Of a DNA stretch of 64,000 bases, positions 52,578 to 63,045 are shown piece by piece. The notes beneath the pieces are model-generated. The model was not told the DNA's origin and searched no databases. It saw nothing but the letters and a program-made list of their open reading frames with translations. The stretch lies in contig NZ_JAODOR010000004.1 in NCBI RefSeq assembly GCF_025398275.1, positions 124,001 through 188,000 of the forward strand, given 5' to 3'. The translations under genes and the position numbers were made by a program. This stretch comes from Microbacterium memoriense (GTDB lineage: Bacteria > Actinomycetota > Actinomycetes > Actinomycetales > Microbacteriaceae). Each line of letters begins with the position of its first letter. The stretch's first letter is position 1.

Positions 52578-54022
52578 CGATCACTGCTCGGATCGATGTC
52601 GATCCCGTGCCGACGCTCACGCTGGAGGGCGATGGTCCTGTCCCGAGCGCTGTCCGGATCACCGGGCGCCGCGCCGCCGTGCAGGCCGACATCACCGATC
52701 AGGGCTCTGGCTGGCGCGCATCGCTCCCACTCCAGGCGGCGCGCTGGGGCGGGCTGCCTCGCCCGTTGCCGTCGGGGGAGTACCGGTTGCGGGTCGAGGG
52801 GGCTACGGGTGTCGAGGCTGCCGCGGTCCCACTCACCATGACACCGACGTTACGTGCGGCCCTCGCGGACGGCGCCCTCGTGCTCGGTCCGCCGATCGAT
52901 CCTGCCTACGATTCGGGCGAAGGGCAGGATGCGCTCGAACGCCGCTACGCGACGCGTCCGGCGGAGCTGGAGAACGCGGTGTTCTTCGAGAGCTTCTACG
53001 GCCGCAACGCGTCGTGCAATCCGCGGGCGATCGATCGCGAGCTCGCCCGCGTGGCCCCGAGCGTTGTCCGGTATTGGAGCGTCATCGATCTGTCCGTCGA
53101 CGTGCCGGACGGTGCGATCGCGGTCATCGAGGGCAGCCCCGACTGGTGGCGGGCGCGGGGTTCCGCCCGGCTCCTCGTCGTCAACGACTGGCTGCGCCGG
53201 CGATATGCGAACCGCAAGGGCCAGGTCGTGTTGCAGACCTGGCACGGCACGCCGTTGAAGAAGCTCGCGTTGCACCGTCCCGGTTTCGACCCGCGGCGGA
53301 TGGCGGCGGTCATCCGTGAAGGGCGACGGTGGAACGTGTTGCTCGCGCAGAACCCGTACGGTGCCCGCATCCTCCGGAAGGCATATGCCTTCTTCCGACG
53401 CCCGGTCTGGGTCGAGGGGTACCCGCGCAACGACGTCCTCATCACCGGGGACGCCGCAGCCGCCCGCACGGCACTCGGCATCGGAGCCGACGAACGGGTC
53501 ATCCTGTATGCGCCGACCTGGCGCGATGACCGCGAGCAGATGGTCGACTTCCTGGATCTGTCGCAGTTGGCTCGTGCGGCCGGGGCGACCCTCCTCGTCC
53601 GCGGCCATTCGCGGACGCTGCTTCCGGGTTCCGACACGCACGGCGAGCGCGTCATCGACGTCACGGCATACCCCGATATTTCGGAACTCCTCCTCGTCGC
53701 GGACGCGCTCATCACCGACTACTCATCGGTCATGTTCGATTTCACGGCGACCGGCAAGCCGATCTACTTCTTCACGCCGGATGTCGAGCACTATCGCGGC
53801 GAACTGCGCGGCTTCTACTTCGATCTCGCCGCGCATGCCCCCGGACCGCAGGCCCGCACGCAGGACGAGCTGGAGGACGCGCTCGCGGATGTCGAGGCTC
53901 CGGGCCGCTACCGCGAACGCTATCGCCGGTGGCGCGAACGCTTCAACAGCCGCGACGATGGCCACGCCGCCGAGCGTGTGGTCGCGCGCATCCTGGACCA
54001 GGGGTTCGTCGAGCGCGGGTGA
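52574..54022 (+). CDS. CDP-glycerol glycerophosphotransferase family protein (second)
   Basis: A 482-aa homologue with an additional N-terminal beta-rich region of about 100 residues. LQTWHGTPLKKL is near 222, EGYPRND near 280, YAPTWRDD near 315 and ITDYSSVMFDF near 379, all conserved catalytic-fold motifs of the TagF/TarL group. It overlaps the first gene by four bases and probably works with it on the same polymer. It converges with the ExoA-like gene. Confidence 0.84.
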   Translation: MTITARIDVDPVPTLTLEGDGPVPSAVRITGRRAAVQADITDQGSGWRASLPLQAARWGGLPRPLPSGEYRLRVEGATGVEAAAVPLTMTPTLRAALADGALVLGPPIDPAYDSGEGQDALERRYATRPAELENAVFFESFYGRNASCNPRAIDRELARVAPSVVRYWSVIDLSVDVPDGAIAVIEGSPDWWRARGSARLLVVNDWLRRRYANRKGQVVLQTWHGTPLKKLALHRPGFDPRRMAAVIREGRRWNVLLAQNPYGARILRKAYAFFRRPVWVEGYPRNDVLITGDAAAARTALGIGADERVILYAPTWRDDREQMVDFLDLSQLARAAGATLLVRGHSRTLLPGSDTHGERVIDVTAYPDISELLLVADALITDYSSVMFDFTATGKPIYFFTPDVEHYRGELRGFYFDLAAHAPGPQARTQDELEDALADVEAPGRYRERYRRWRERFNSRDDGHAAERVVARILDQGFVERG

Positions 54023-54023
54023 C

Positions 54024-54049
54024 CGCCGTGCCCTCTTACGGCAACGGCG
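54024..54049. terminator. Possible terminator between convergent genes
   Basis: CGCCGT-GCC pairs with GGC-ACGGCG, interrupted by one bulged A; it lies right after both stop codons. Confidence 0.45.
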
Positions 54050-55127
54050 TGTTGCGTTTCAGGCGTGAGGTGTCGATATTCTCGCGGGCGCCGCGCAGCG
54101 CTCCGATGACGAAACCGATGCCCCAGGCCAGATGCATCGTCGGAATGACGAGGAGAGTCCACAAGCGTTCTCGCACACCGTGGACGGCTGCCGGGGAGCA
54201 CACGTATCCGGTCATCAGCGCGACGTAGGCGATCAGCGGAAGATAAACGACGGATGCCGCGAGTGCCCAGACCCCGCTCAGCACGCCGGCGACCTGCAGA
54301 AGCGCCACGATGACCGCGACCGCGACGACGAGCACGAGCGCCGGTGGTGCGAAGAAGCGCACGGAATTACGGCGCCCGTAGCGGCGCACCAACTCTCCGC
54401 GCCACGTCCCGGTCGATCGGAACTGTCGCGCCAGTCGCACCCAGTTGTCCCGCGGCCAGTACGTCACCGACAGCGCAGGATCGAACCAGACCCGATATCC
54501 CGCACGGCGGATGCGGAGGTTGAGTTCCCAGTCCTCGCCGCGCCGCAATGACTCGTCGAAGAGTCCGACTTCCTCCAGCACGTCGCGGCGCATGACGCCG
54601 AGGTAGGCGGATTCTGCGGGGCCCGCTTCGCCCCCCGAGTGGTAAGCCCCGCCGCCGAGTCCGATCGGGGAGTTGTACGCGCCGGCCACGGCACGTTGGA
54701 ACGGTGTCTGTCCCTCGGCGCGCATGACGCCGCCGACGTTGGCGGCGTGGGTGCGATCGAGCGTGTCGAGCGCGCGACGGGCATAGCCGGGTTCGAGGGC
54801 CGAGTGGGCGTCGACCCGCACGATCGTGGGGTGGATGCCGGCGCGAATCGCGCGATTGACCCCGACCGGGATATCGGCTTCCGGGTTCGCGACGAGGCGC
54901 ACCCGAGGATCCGCGGCGGCGAGGGTTCTGGCGATGTCGTCGGTCGCATCGGTGGACGGCCCCAGCGCGAGAATCAACTCGAGGGGACCGTCGATGTCCT
55001 GCGCGAGCACACTCGCGACGGAACGCGCGAGGTAGTCCTCCTCGTTGAGGACGGGCATGACGAAAGTGACGCCCGACCCCGGAGGGGCAGAGGCGGCGTC
55101 CCGCGCCCGAGGCTCGTCTTCGTGCAT
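54036..55127 (-). CDS. Family 2 glycosyltransferase (ExoA-like)
   Basis: A 363-aa membrane glycosyltransferase resembling succinoglycan ExoA. The GT-A domain has FVMPVLNEEDYLARS near 22, IVRVDAHS (the DxD-equivalent, near 105) and GEDWELNLRIR near 197. Membrane helices follow at about 250-275, 278-300 and 325-345. The ATG at 55127 has GATGAT six bases upstream; an earlier start adds a poorly conserved stretch. It lies antisense between polymer genes and may decorate or start the polymer (inference). Confidence 0.82.
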   Translation of the reverse strand: MHEDEPRARDAASAPPGSGVTFVMPVLNEEDYLARSVASVLAQDIDGPLELILALGPSTDATDDIARTLAAADPRVRLVANPEADIPVGVNRAIRAGIHPTIVRVDAHSALEPGYARRALDTLDRTHAANVGGVMRAEGQTPFQRAVAGAYNSPIGLGGGAYHSGGEAGPAESAYLGVMRRDVLEEVGLFDESLRRGEDWELNLRIRRAGYRVWFDPALSVTYWPRDNWVRLARQFRSTGTWRGELVRRYGRRNSVRFFAPPALVLVVAVAVIVALLQVAGVLSGVWALAASVVYLPLIAYVALMTGYVCSPAAVHGVRERLWTLLVIPTMHLAWGIGFVIGALRGARENIDTSRLKRNTPLP

Positions 55128-55179
55128 CCGTCGATCATCGCACGCCCCACAGTCCTCCCGAGGCAACGGCCGGGCTGGC

Positions 55180-55185
55180 TAGGCT
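55180..55185 (+). promoter_or_regulatory. -10 element of the third CDP-glycerol family gene
   Basis: TAGGCT, six bases before the GTG at 55192. Confidence 0.55.
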
Positions 55186-55191
55186 GGAGGC

Positions 55192-56466
55192 GTGGGCATC
55201 ATCTCGGACGGCCGGAAGGCACTCGCACTCGTACGAAAGGCGGTCAAAAACCGCTTGGCTGCGCGTGACGTTCGTGGCCAGCTCGTCTCCGCGCCCCTGC
55301 CGCCTTCGCAGCATTTTCGCATCGCCGTGTACTTCGCGGACGGCGCGGTCAACATGTACCAGATCCGCCAGTGGTACAAGCCCCTCGCGGAGCTCGCGAA
55401 GACGTGGCCGGTCGTGGTCCTGAGCCGCAACCCGACGGGCGCGCGCGCCCTGCTCTCCGACGCCGCGCTGCCGGTCGCGTTCACCCCGACCGTTCGGTCG
55501 CTGGAGAAGTACCTCGCCGACCAAGACATCCGCATCGTGCTCTACGTCAACCAGAACACCCGCAATTTCCAGATGTTCCGGTATGGGCACCGCTGGCACG
55601 TGTTCATCAACCACGGCGAATCCGACAAGATGTACATGACCACGAACCAGTTCAAGGCGTATGACTACGCCCTGATCGCCGGTGATGCCGCGCAAGAGCG
55701 CCTCGCCCGTGTGTTGTGGGATTACGATTTCGCGGCACGCACGATCGCGATCGGTCGACCGCAAGCCGACCACTACTCCGGTGTGCTGCCGTACACGCCC
55801 GACCAGCGCACGGTCGTCCTGTACGCACCGACCTGGGAGGGCGACCGGCCGTCCGCGCATTACGGGTCGATCCGCACGCACGGCGAGGCGTTGACCGCCA
55901 GCATTCTCGCCTCGCCCACCCACCGGCTGATCTATCGCCCGCATCCGCGATCGGGCGTCGTCGATCCCGAGTACGGGGCGGCGAACCAGCGCATCATCGA
56001 GGCGATCCGCGCGGCCAACCGTGCCGATCCGTCGGCGCAGCACGTCTTCGACGATCGTCCCGATCTGGGGTGGCAGCTCGCGGCGGCCGAGGTGGCCGTC
56101 GTCGACATTTCGGCGATGGTCTACGACCGCCTCGCCGCCGACAAGCCGCTCCTCGTCACGCGGCCGCTCGATCCAGAAGCCGTCGTCGACACCCACGGCT
56201 ACCTGGCGGATGCGGAATGGCTCGACGCGGCGGCCTCCGGCGATATCGTCGCGGCGGTGCAGCGGTTGCAGGAAGACCCCTCGTCCGTTGCGCGGCTCGA
56301 GGGGTGGGTTCGTCACTACTTCGGCGACACCGCGCCGGGTGCGGCGACGGCGCGGTTCCACGCGGCGATCGCGGAGCTCTTGGATCGGTGGGAGACGTGG
56401 CACCTGCGCACCCTCGACGATGCCGACGAACCGGAGCAGGACGAAGCCGACCTCGACGAGGAGTGA
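55192..56466 (+). CDS. CDP-glycerol glycerophosphotransferase-like protein (third, divergent subtype)
   Basis: A 424-aa relative of the two genes above, but the WHGTPLKK motif is replaced by FINHGESDKMYMT near 145, and the last motif reads VVDISAMVYDR near 303, so it belongs to another subgroup of GT-B polymerase-like proteins. YAPTWEGD is conserved. The tail is acidic. It has its own leaderless promoter and converges with the maltokinase-like gene. Confidence 0.78.
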   Translation: MGIISDGRKALALVRKAVKNRLAARDVRGQLVSAPLPPSQHFRIAVYFADGAVNMYQIRQWYKPLAELAKTWPVVVLSRNPTGARALLSDAALPVAFTPTVRSLEKYLADQDIRIVLYVNQNTRNFQMFRYGHRWHVFINHGESDKMYMTTNQFKAYDYALIAGDAAQERLARVLWDYDFAARTIAIGRPQADHYSGVLPYTPDQRTVVLYAPTWEGDRPSAHYGSIRTHGEALTASILASPTHRLIYRPHPRSGVVDPEYGAANQRIIEAIRAANRADPSAQHVFDDRPDLGWQLAAAEVAVVDISAMVYDRLAADKPLLVTRPLDPEAVVDTHGYLADAEWLDAAASGDIVAAVQRLQEDPSSVARLEGWVRHYFGDTAPGAATARFHAAIAELLDRWETWHLRTLDDADEPEQDEADLDEE

Positions 56467-56473
56467 ACGCCGG

Positions 56474-57766
56474 TCAGCGTGCGACGAGTCGCTCGATCGC
56501 GCTGAGCGGGATCTGCAGCCAGGCGGGCCGGTGTCGGGCTTCGTAGATCGCCTCGTACACAGCTTTGTCCAGCTCGAGCGCGTCCAACAGCGCTCCGGTC
56601 GGCTCGTCGCCGACCGCATCGCGGTATCCCGTGAGGAAAGCTTCGCGCGCGGCGCGTGCCCACGCATCGGAAACAGCCGCATCGCCCCGCCGATCGAGTC
56701 GGAGGGATCCGGCGACGTAGTCGAACGAGCGCAACATGCCCGCGATGTCGCGGAGTGCGAGGTCCGGCGCGCGCCTCTCGGCGATCGGCCGCATCGGCTC
56801 ACCTTCGAAATCGAGGACGACCCACCCTCGTCCGGGCACCAACAGCACCTGGCCGAGGTGGTAATCGCCGTGCACGCGTTGCAGCGCAGGCCAGATCTGC
56901 TCGGCGGCCGCCGCATAGACGGCTTCGATCGCGGGGCGCTTTTCGGAGAGCGCCGGGACCTCGTCGATCGCGATCGACAGTCGGCACGCCCAGGCTCCGG
57001 CCAGAGCCGTGCGGGCGGCGGCATCGGCGGGAGCGGTCGGCAACAGCCGGGCAAGATCGCGATGCACGTCGGCGGTGGCGCGACCGAGCGCGGCGGCGGC
57101 GGTCGTGAAGTCGGTGCGTGTGAATGCCGCACGCAACGCGACCCGCCACGCGTCCTCGACATCCGACAAGAACTCCTGCGCGAACGCGAACGATCCCTCG
57201 ACCGAGGTGTTCGCATCCGACGGCGACCGCCAGAAGCCGTCCACCCGGCCGATTGCGCGCGGAACATGCACGGACCCGGCGTCCGCCAGCGCCGTCTGCA
57301 GCTCGATGTCGGGATTGAGCCCGGGGTTCAGCGGGCGGAAGACCTTGCAGATCACCGGCGGCGCCGACGGCGAGCGATAGATGATCGACGTGTTCGACTG
57401 CTCGCCGGAGAGGACCTCGGCAGTGACGTCGCCGGTGCCCAACCCCAGGTCAGCGAAAAGCGCGCGCGTATAGGCGCGGTCATGTGGGCCGTCGATCAGG
57501 ACGCTGTCGCCGTCACCGCGCCCGATGACGGATGCCGGGTCCGCGGCATCCGTGGACGCGCGTTCGACGAGCGGGACCTGATACACGATGGGGCGTGCCG
57601 GAGCCTCGTCGACCAGGACGAGGACACGGACGGTGGCGGTCGTGTCGTCCGTGGGGAGAAGATGGTCGGCCAAGACGCGCACGCGCGGGGGCGTCGCACC
57701 TGCCGTGAACCACCGTTGGCGCGGCAACCACTCCGTGAGACACGCCAGCGTGCGATCGAGCGTCAT
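56474..57766 (-). CDS. Maltokinase/glucosamine kinase-like phosphotransferase
   Basis: A 430-aa aminoglycoside-phosphotransferase-fold kinase resembling maltokinase (Mak/Pep2) of the GlgE pathway: RQRWFTAG near 16, EQSNTSIIY near 120, HGDYHLGQVLLV (catalytic loop) near 304 and LDFEGEPMRP (metal-binding Asp) near 323. No treS, glgE or glgB is in the window, so maltose may not be the substrate; the related actinobacterial glucosamine kinases are an alternative. It overlaps the small upstream gene by four bases; TAAGCT six bases before the start could also drive it alone. Confidence 0.75.
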   Translation of the reverse strand: MTLDRTLACLTEWLPRQRWFTAGATPPRVRVLADHLLPTDDTTATVRVLVLVDEAPARPIVYQVPLVERASTDAADPASVIGRGDGDSVLIDGPHDRAYTRALFADLGLGTGDVTAEVLSGEQSNTSIIYRSPSAPPVICKVFRPLNPGLNPDIELQTALADAGSVHVPRAIGRVDGFWRSPSDANTSVEGSFAFAQEFLSDVEDAWRVALRAAFTRTDFTTAAAALGRATADVHRDLARLLPTAPADAAARTALAGAWACRLSIAIDEVPALSEKRPAIEAVYAAAAEQIWPALQRVHGDYHLGQVLLVPGRGWVVLDFEGEPMRPIAERRAPDLALRDIAGMLRSFDYVAGSLRLDRRGDAAVSDAWARAAREAFLTGYRDAVGDEPTGALLDALELDKAVYEAIYEARHRPAWLQIPLSAIERLVAR

Positions 57767-57972
57767 TCCTCGAGCTTAGGTGGGTCCTCGGCCTGAGCTG
57801 CCTCGAGGTAGACCTCGACCGGGACCGAGAAGGCGACTCCGGCTGCACCGAGGATCCCCAGGTCGTCCACCGGCGGCGGCAGGATCTCGACGGGCTCGCG
57901 CGGCTCCCACGGCTCGGAGGGAAGCCCGCCCCACTCCGTCGGCTCTTCGGGGCGACTCTGGAAGATGCCCAT
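57763..57972 (-). CDS. Small hypothetical protein
   Basis: A 69-aa protein with a Pro/Glu/Trp-rich N-terminus (RPEEPTEWGGLPSEPWEPRE) and one moderately hydrophobic segment (LGILGAAGVAFSVPVEVYL). I do not recognise a family. It begins four bases after the EcsC-like stop and overlaps the kinase gene (ATGA), so it is translated as part of a three-gene operon. Confidence 0.55.
   Translation of the reverse strand: MGIFQSRPEEPTEWGGLPSEPWEPREPVEILPPPVDDLGILGAAGVAFSVPVEVYLEAAQAEDPPKLEE
57773..57778 (-). promoter_or_regulatory. Possible internal -10 element of the kinase gene
   Basis: TAAGCT on the minus strand, six bases before the kinase ATG, located inside the small upstream gene. Confidence 0.35.
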
Positions 57973-57976
57973 GCGA

Positions 57977-58915
57977 CTATTCTGCCGTCACGGTCGGTGC
58001 GACCTCGGTGGTCGTGGGTGTGCGGCGCGTCACGGTGCTCACAGCGGTGCCGACAGCATGAGTCACGGCGCCGGTCATCCGCTTTCCACCGGCGATGACG
58101 GCGCCGCCAGCGCGCAGCACGCCGCCGACGGCGACCCGCTCGACCGTGTGCGCGCCCTCGCGTGGCTCGAGCTCTGCCGGGTACTGCTCCGGCGGGACAC
58201 CGAACGCCCGCCGGGAGCCGACGATGACGCGGCGGCCGAGGATGTGGTTGCCGGTGCCGCCGACGGCGGCGCCGATTCCGAACGGGAGCGCCTTGCCGAG
58301 GACGGATGCGCTGCCCTTCGCGGCGAACTGGCGGACGAACGTCGACTTCAACCGGTCGACGAGGGGGCCCACGGCAGCGCGGGGGAGTGACTTCGTGACC
58401 AGTTCGCCCCAATACTTGTCGCGGGTGACGCCTTTACCGGCGATCTGCTTGCTGAGCTGCGCGACGAGGTCGACGCCCTCCTGGCCGAGCATGAGCGTGA
58501 GGACCAGAGCGCGCGCGCGGTCAGGATTCTCGATCGGGATACCGTGCAGTTCTGCCAGCGACTGCGCGTACAGGGCCGTCGCCTCCAGAAATCCCACCGT
58601 CTCGACTCCGCTGAGCGCGAGCGTCACGCCCGTTCCGATCCCGGGGACGACGGCCGTCGCGCCTACCGCTGCACCCCCGGTCGTGACCGCAGCCAGATAG
58701 CGCCGCTCCAGCATGCGCGCGATCTCGACGGTGCTCGCTGTGGGGTGTCGCAGGCGAATGCTCCGCAGGTGCGCCACCACGGCAGGGCGCTGCACCTGCA
58801 ACACGCGATCGAGTGCGCGGATCGCGCGCGGGTGCTCCGCCGATCCCTGCGGCGGCAATCCGCCGTCCCAGGGGGAATCAGCGGGTAACGAGTGGATGCG
58901 GGGGACCTTGGCCAT
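57977..58915 (-). CDS. EcsC-like hypothetical protein
   Basis: A 312-aa protein with a glycine/alanine-rich hydrophobic segment (TTGGAAVGATAVVPGIGTG near 80) followed by VTLALSGVETVGFLEATALYAQSLAELHGI and a second Gly-rich hydrophobic stretch near 205, resembling the EcsC/DUF697 type. The C-terminus is Thr/Val-rich. Function unknown. TAGGAT nine bases before the ATG is its likely -10. It heads the operon with the 69-aa protein and the kinase. Confidence 0.6.
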   Translation of the reverse strand: MAKVPRIHSLPADSPWDGGLPPQGSAEHPRAIRALDRVLQVQRPAVVAHLRSIRLRHPTASTVEIARMLERRYLAAVTTGGAAVGATAVVPGIGTGVTLALSGVETVGFLEATALYAQSLAELHGIPIENPDRARALVLTLMLGQEGVDLVAQLSKQIAGKGVTRDKYWGELVTKSLPRAAVGPLVDRLKSTFVRQFAAKGSASVLGKALPFGIGAAVGGTGNHILGRRVIVGSRRAFGVPPEQYPAELEPREGAHTVERVAVGGVLRAGGAVIAGGKRMTGAVTHAVGTAVSTVTRRTPTTTEVAPTVTAE

Positions 58916-58924
58916 GACGCATCG

Positions 58925-58930
58925 ATCCTA
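58925..58930 (-). promoter_or_regulatory. -10 element of the EcsC-like operon
   Basis: TAGGAT on the minus strand, nine bases before the ATG at 58915. Confidence 0.5.
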
Positions 58931-58959
58931 GAAGCGTCCGCTGAAGGAGCGCTGAGCGA

Positions 58960-59652
58960 TCACACGTACAGGTTCGCCCGCTCGAGGTCTTCGGCGAAGT
59001 CGACCTCGACCGCGTACAGGTCCGAGATGTCGAGCGGCTCGAGGAGCAGCCCGTTCTCGGCGATGGCGAGTTCCAGTCCGCGCTCGAAGTAGTCCTGATC
59101 GTCGACGCGGCCGAGCTGAGCCATGAAGGCACGCTTGTCCGCCGCGGAGATGTAGTTGATGCCGACGGCTTCGCCGATACCGCCACGCACGGTCTTGGAG
59201 AGGGCGTTGATGAAGCCCTCCGCCGTCACGGTGTACTTGACTTCTTCGTCGCTGACTTTGGCGGTGTTGACGGTGACGAACGACTGCTTGCGCTCGATCA
59301 ATTCGATGGCGCGGCCGAGGATGCGGGGGTCGAACACGACATCGCCGTTCATCCACAGCACGCCGCCCCTGCCCGTCGCCTGGAGCGCGCGCAACAAGCT
59401 CTTCGACGTGTTGGTCTGGTCGTAGCGCTCGTTGTAGACGTAGTCGACATCGGGGAACGCCTCCACGACCGTCTCGGCGCGGTAGCCGACCACCGTGGTG
59501 ATGCGCGCATTGTCACCGAAGGCCGCACGGATGTTGTCGTGCTGCTGACGCATGATGGTGCGCCCGTCGCTGAGTTCCGTGAGCGGTTTGGGCAGGCTTC
59601 GCCCGAGGCGCGAGCCCATTCCGGCCGCGAGGATGACAGTCTGAAGAGTCAA
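58960..59652 (-). CDS. Sugar/polyol-phosphate nucleotidyltransferase (LicC-like)
   Basis: A 230-aa NTP-transferase-domain protein. VILAAGMGSRLGRSLPKPL is the nucleotide-binding signature at the N-terminus, LWMNGDVVFD near 95 the metal-binding Asp region, and VEVDFAEDLERA near the end completes the fold. It most resembles LicC/choline-phosphate or inositol-phosphate cytidylyltransferases, so it may make a CDP-activated unit for the nearby polymerase-like proteins (inference). The start is TTG at 59652: AGGAG (59659-59663 on the minus strand) is correctly spaced and no ATG or GTG precedes the conserved signature. Confidence 0.75.
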   Translation of the reverse strand: MTLQTVILAAGMGSRLGRSLPKPLTELSDGRTIMRQQHDNIRAAFGDNARITTVVGYRAETVVEAFPDVDYVYNERYDQTNTSKSLLRALQATGRGGVLWMNGDVVFDPRILGRAIELIERKQSFVTVNTAKVSDEEVKYTVTAEGFINALSKTVRGGIGEAVGINYISAADKRAFMAQLGRVDDQDYFERGLELAIAENGLLLEPLDISDLYAVEVDFAEDLERANLYV

Positions 59653-59832
59653 GGGGTGCTCCTGAGGAAGGTGTTCATTGTCGGTTTGACAAAAGGACAC
59701 TCCTTCGTGCCGATTGTCATGGTAACGAAGCCACCTGGGAACACCCGGAATGCGCGTGCGACGTTGTCGTTTCGTGACATTGGCCCCGACGTCATCCCGT
59801 GACACGCCCCGACGTAATCGTGCCCGGCTTGC

Positions 59833-59838
59833 TAGGTT
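59833..59838 (+). promoter_or_regulatory. -10 element, leaderless start of the ABC transporter genes
   Basis: TAGGTT, six bases before the GTG at 59845. Confidence 0.5.
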
Positions 59839-59844
59839 GGACGA

Positions 59845-61160
<1,316 letters not shown>

Positions 61161-61185
<25 letters not shown>

Positions 61186-62717
61186 GGCTGCACCTCCTTT
61201 TCGGTGCACTCCGCGGCGACCGCCGTCACGTCATCCGCACGCTCCTCGGGCTGCTCGTCCTGCTTCTCGCCGTCGGCGCCGTGTGCTGGGCGGTCCTGCG
61301 CCTGCGCACCGCTCCGGTCGAGGTTGCGCTGACGGTCTCGGTCATCGCGGGAGCCGCCGCCACGGCGGGTTTCTTCGTCGCCGCGCTCGTCGGCGGGTTC
61401 GACGATCAACTCGATCCGCGACGATTCGCTGTCTTCGGCCCGGCACCGCGGCCGCTCGCGTTCATCTTGTTGCTCGCGAGCGTCTTCAGCGCCCCGATTC
61501 TCGCCCTTGTCGCCGTCGGCGTCTGCGTCGTGATGCTGTGGACGGCGCACGGCGCCCCGCTCGGGTTGTGCGTGCTCGCCGTGATTCTCGGCATCCTCAC
61601 GTGCCTGTTGCTGGCCAAGGTCGCACTCGCTCTCGGCGGCCTCGTCCTTCATGAACGTCGCTCGCGCGAGCTCACCGGGATCTTTCTCATCGCGATCCTG
61701 GTCATCGTCGTGCCGGTCGGTGTGTTCCTCGTCTCGCTCGAGTGGGATGGCGACGTGCCGGCCGCGCTCGGCGAGGCCGTCGACGTCCTGGCGCTCACCC
61801 CGCTCGGCGCGGCCGCCGCGTTGCCCGCGCGAGCGATCGACGGTGATCTGGTGGGCCCGCTCGTCGTGGCATCACTGACGGTTCTCGTACTGGGAATCCT
61901 GTGGGTGTGGCTCGTCGAGCACGTCCTGACGACGATCGAGCGACCGAGTTCAGGTCGGGAGCGCCGAGGCCTCGGATGGTTCGCCGTCACGGCCGGGACT
62001 CCCACCGGTGGGATCGCGGCTCGCAGCCTCATCTACTGGCTCCGCGATCCGCGGCATCTGGTCAATCTCGCTATCGTGCCGATCGCGGCGGTCGTCACGG
62101 TGCTCCCGCTGATGCTCGTGGGTGTTCCGGTCGAGATAGCCGCGCTCGTGCCGGTTCCGCTGATGGCGCTCTTCTTCGGATGGCTGGCGCACAACGATCT
62201 TGCCTATGATTCGACGGCACTGTGGATGCACCTGGCGGCAGCTGTCCGCGGGTACGCAGACCGGGCCGGGCGACTCGCTCCGGTCTTGCTCGTCGCCATT
62301 CCGGTGCTCGCCGTAGCGCTTCCGATCGCGATCATGCTGCACGGCCGGTGGGCGGTTCTGCCGGCGATGGTGGGCGTGTGCGCCAGCCTCTTCCTCTGCG
62401 GTCTCGGCTTGTCGTCGATCTCCTCCGCACTCGCGCCTTATCCCGTTTCGCGCCCCGGCGACAGTCCGTTCCAACAGCCGCAGCGCACCGGTGGCGGGCT
62501 CTCCCAGGGCGTCGTCCTGATCGGGGCGATCATCTTGTCGCTGCCCGCGCTGTGGTGGGGGTGGCTGACGCTCACCGCCGACGTCGAATACGCATGGACT
62601 GCGATGTGGGGTGGCCTCGCGATCGGCCTCGCGGTCCTGCTGATCGGGGTCTTCGGCGGGGGAGCGGTCTTCGACCGTCGCGGCAGTCGGTTGATGGAGT
62701 TCGCGGAGTCCACCTGA
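61161..62717 (+). CDS. ABC transporter permease-like membrane protein
   Basis: A 518-aa integral membrane protein with about twelve hydrophobic segments in two halves separated by a hydrophilic stretch near residues 265-290. No family signature is recognised beyond general ABC-2-type permease character. The GTG at 61161 is chosen because GGAGG lies at proper spacing (near 61150) and no later start precedes the first helix; it overlaps the ATPase gene by 25 bases. Confidence 0.72.
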
Positions 62718-62743
62718 CCCGCCCGCCCCGATCGGGCCGCCGC

Positions 62744-62749
62744 TAGACT
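62744..62749 (+). promoter_or_regulatory. -10 element, leaderless start of the DUF3039 gene
   Basis: TAGACT, eight bases before the ATG at 62758. Confidence 0.55.
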
Positions 62750-62757
62750 CGGGGACC

Positions 62758-63042
62758 ATGAGCATTCCCACAGGCGGACCCAGCCCGGTCGACAGCCCCG
62801 ATCAGGGTGGGCTGGCGACGCTGGACCGTGAGCTCGAAGAGCTCCTCCGCGAAGAACACGTTGAGCCGGGCGACCACGAGCGCTTCTCGCACTACGTGAA
62901 GAAGGACAAGATCCTTGAATCGGCCATCACCGGCAAGCCTGTTCGCGCGCTCTGCGGCAAGAAGTGGACCCCGGGACGCGACCCGGAGAAGTTCCCGATC
63001 TGCCCGACGTGCAAGGAAATCTACGAATCGATGATCGGCTGA
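62758..63042 (+). CDS. DUF3039 family protein
   Basis: A 94-aa actinobacterial protein of DUF3039: a charged N-terminus, then FSHYVKKDKILESAITG and ALCGKKWTPGRDPEKFPICPTCKEIY, with three cysteines (C...CxxC) and nearby charged residues that could hold a metal. Function unknown. It converges with the nicotinate phosphoribosyltransferase gene, three bases separating the stops. Confidence 0.85.
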   Translation: MSIPTGGPSPVDSPDQGGLATLDRELEELLREEHVEPGDHERFSHYVKKDKILESAITGKPVRALCGKKWTPGRDPEKFPICPTCKEIYESMIG

Positions 63043-63045
63043 GCC

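Noticed and set aside
55135..57267. 710-codon open frame on the minus strand across the third CDP-glycerol gene and the kinase
   Set aside because: Arg/Ser/Pro-rich shadow composition, overlapping two well-supported genes; no domain seen.
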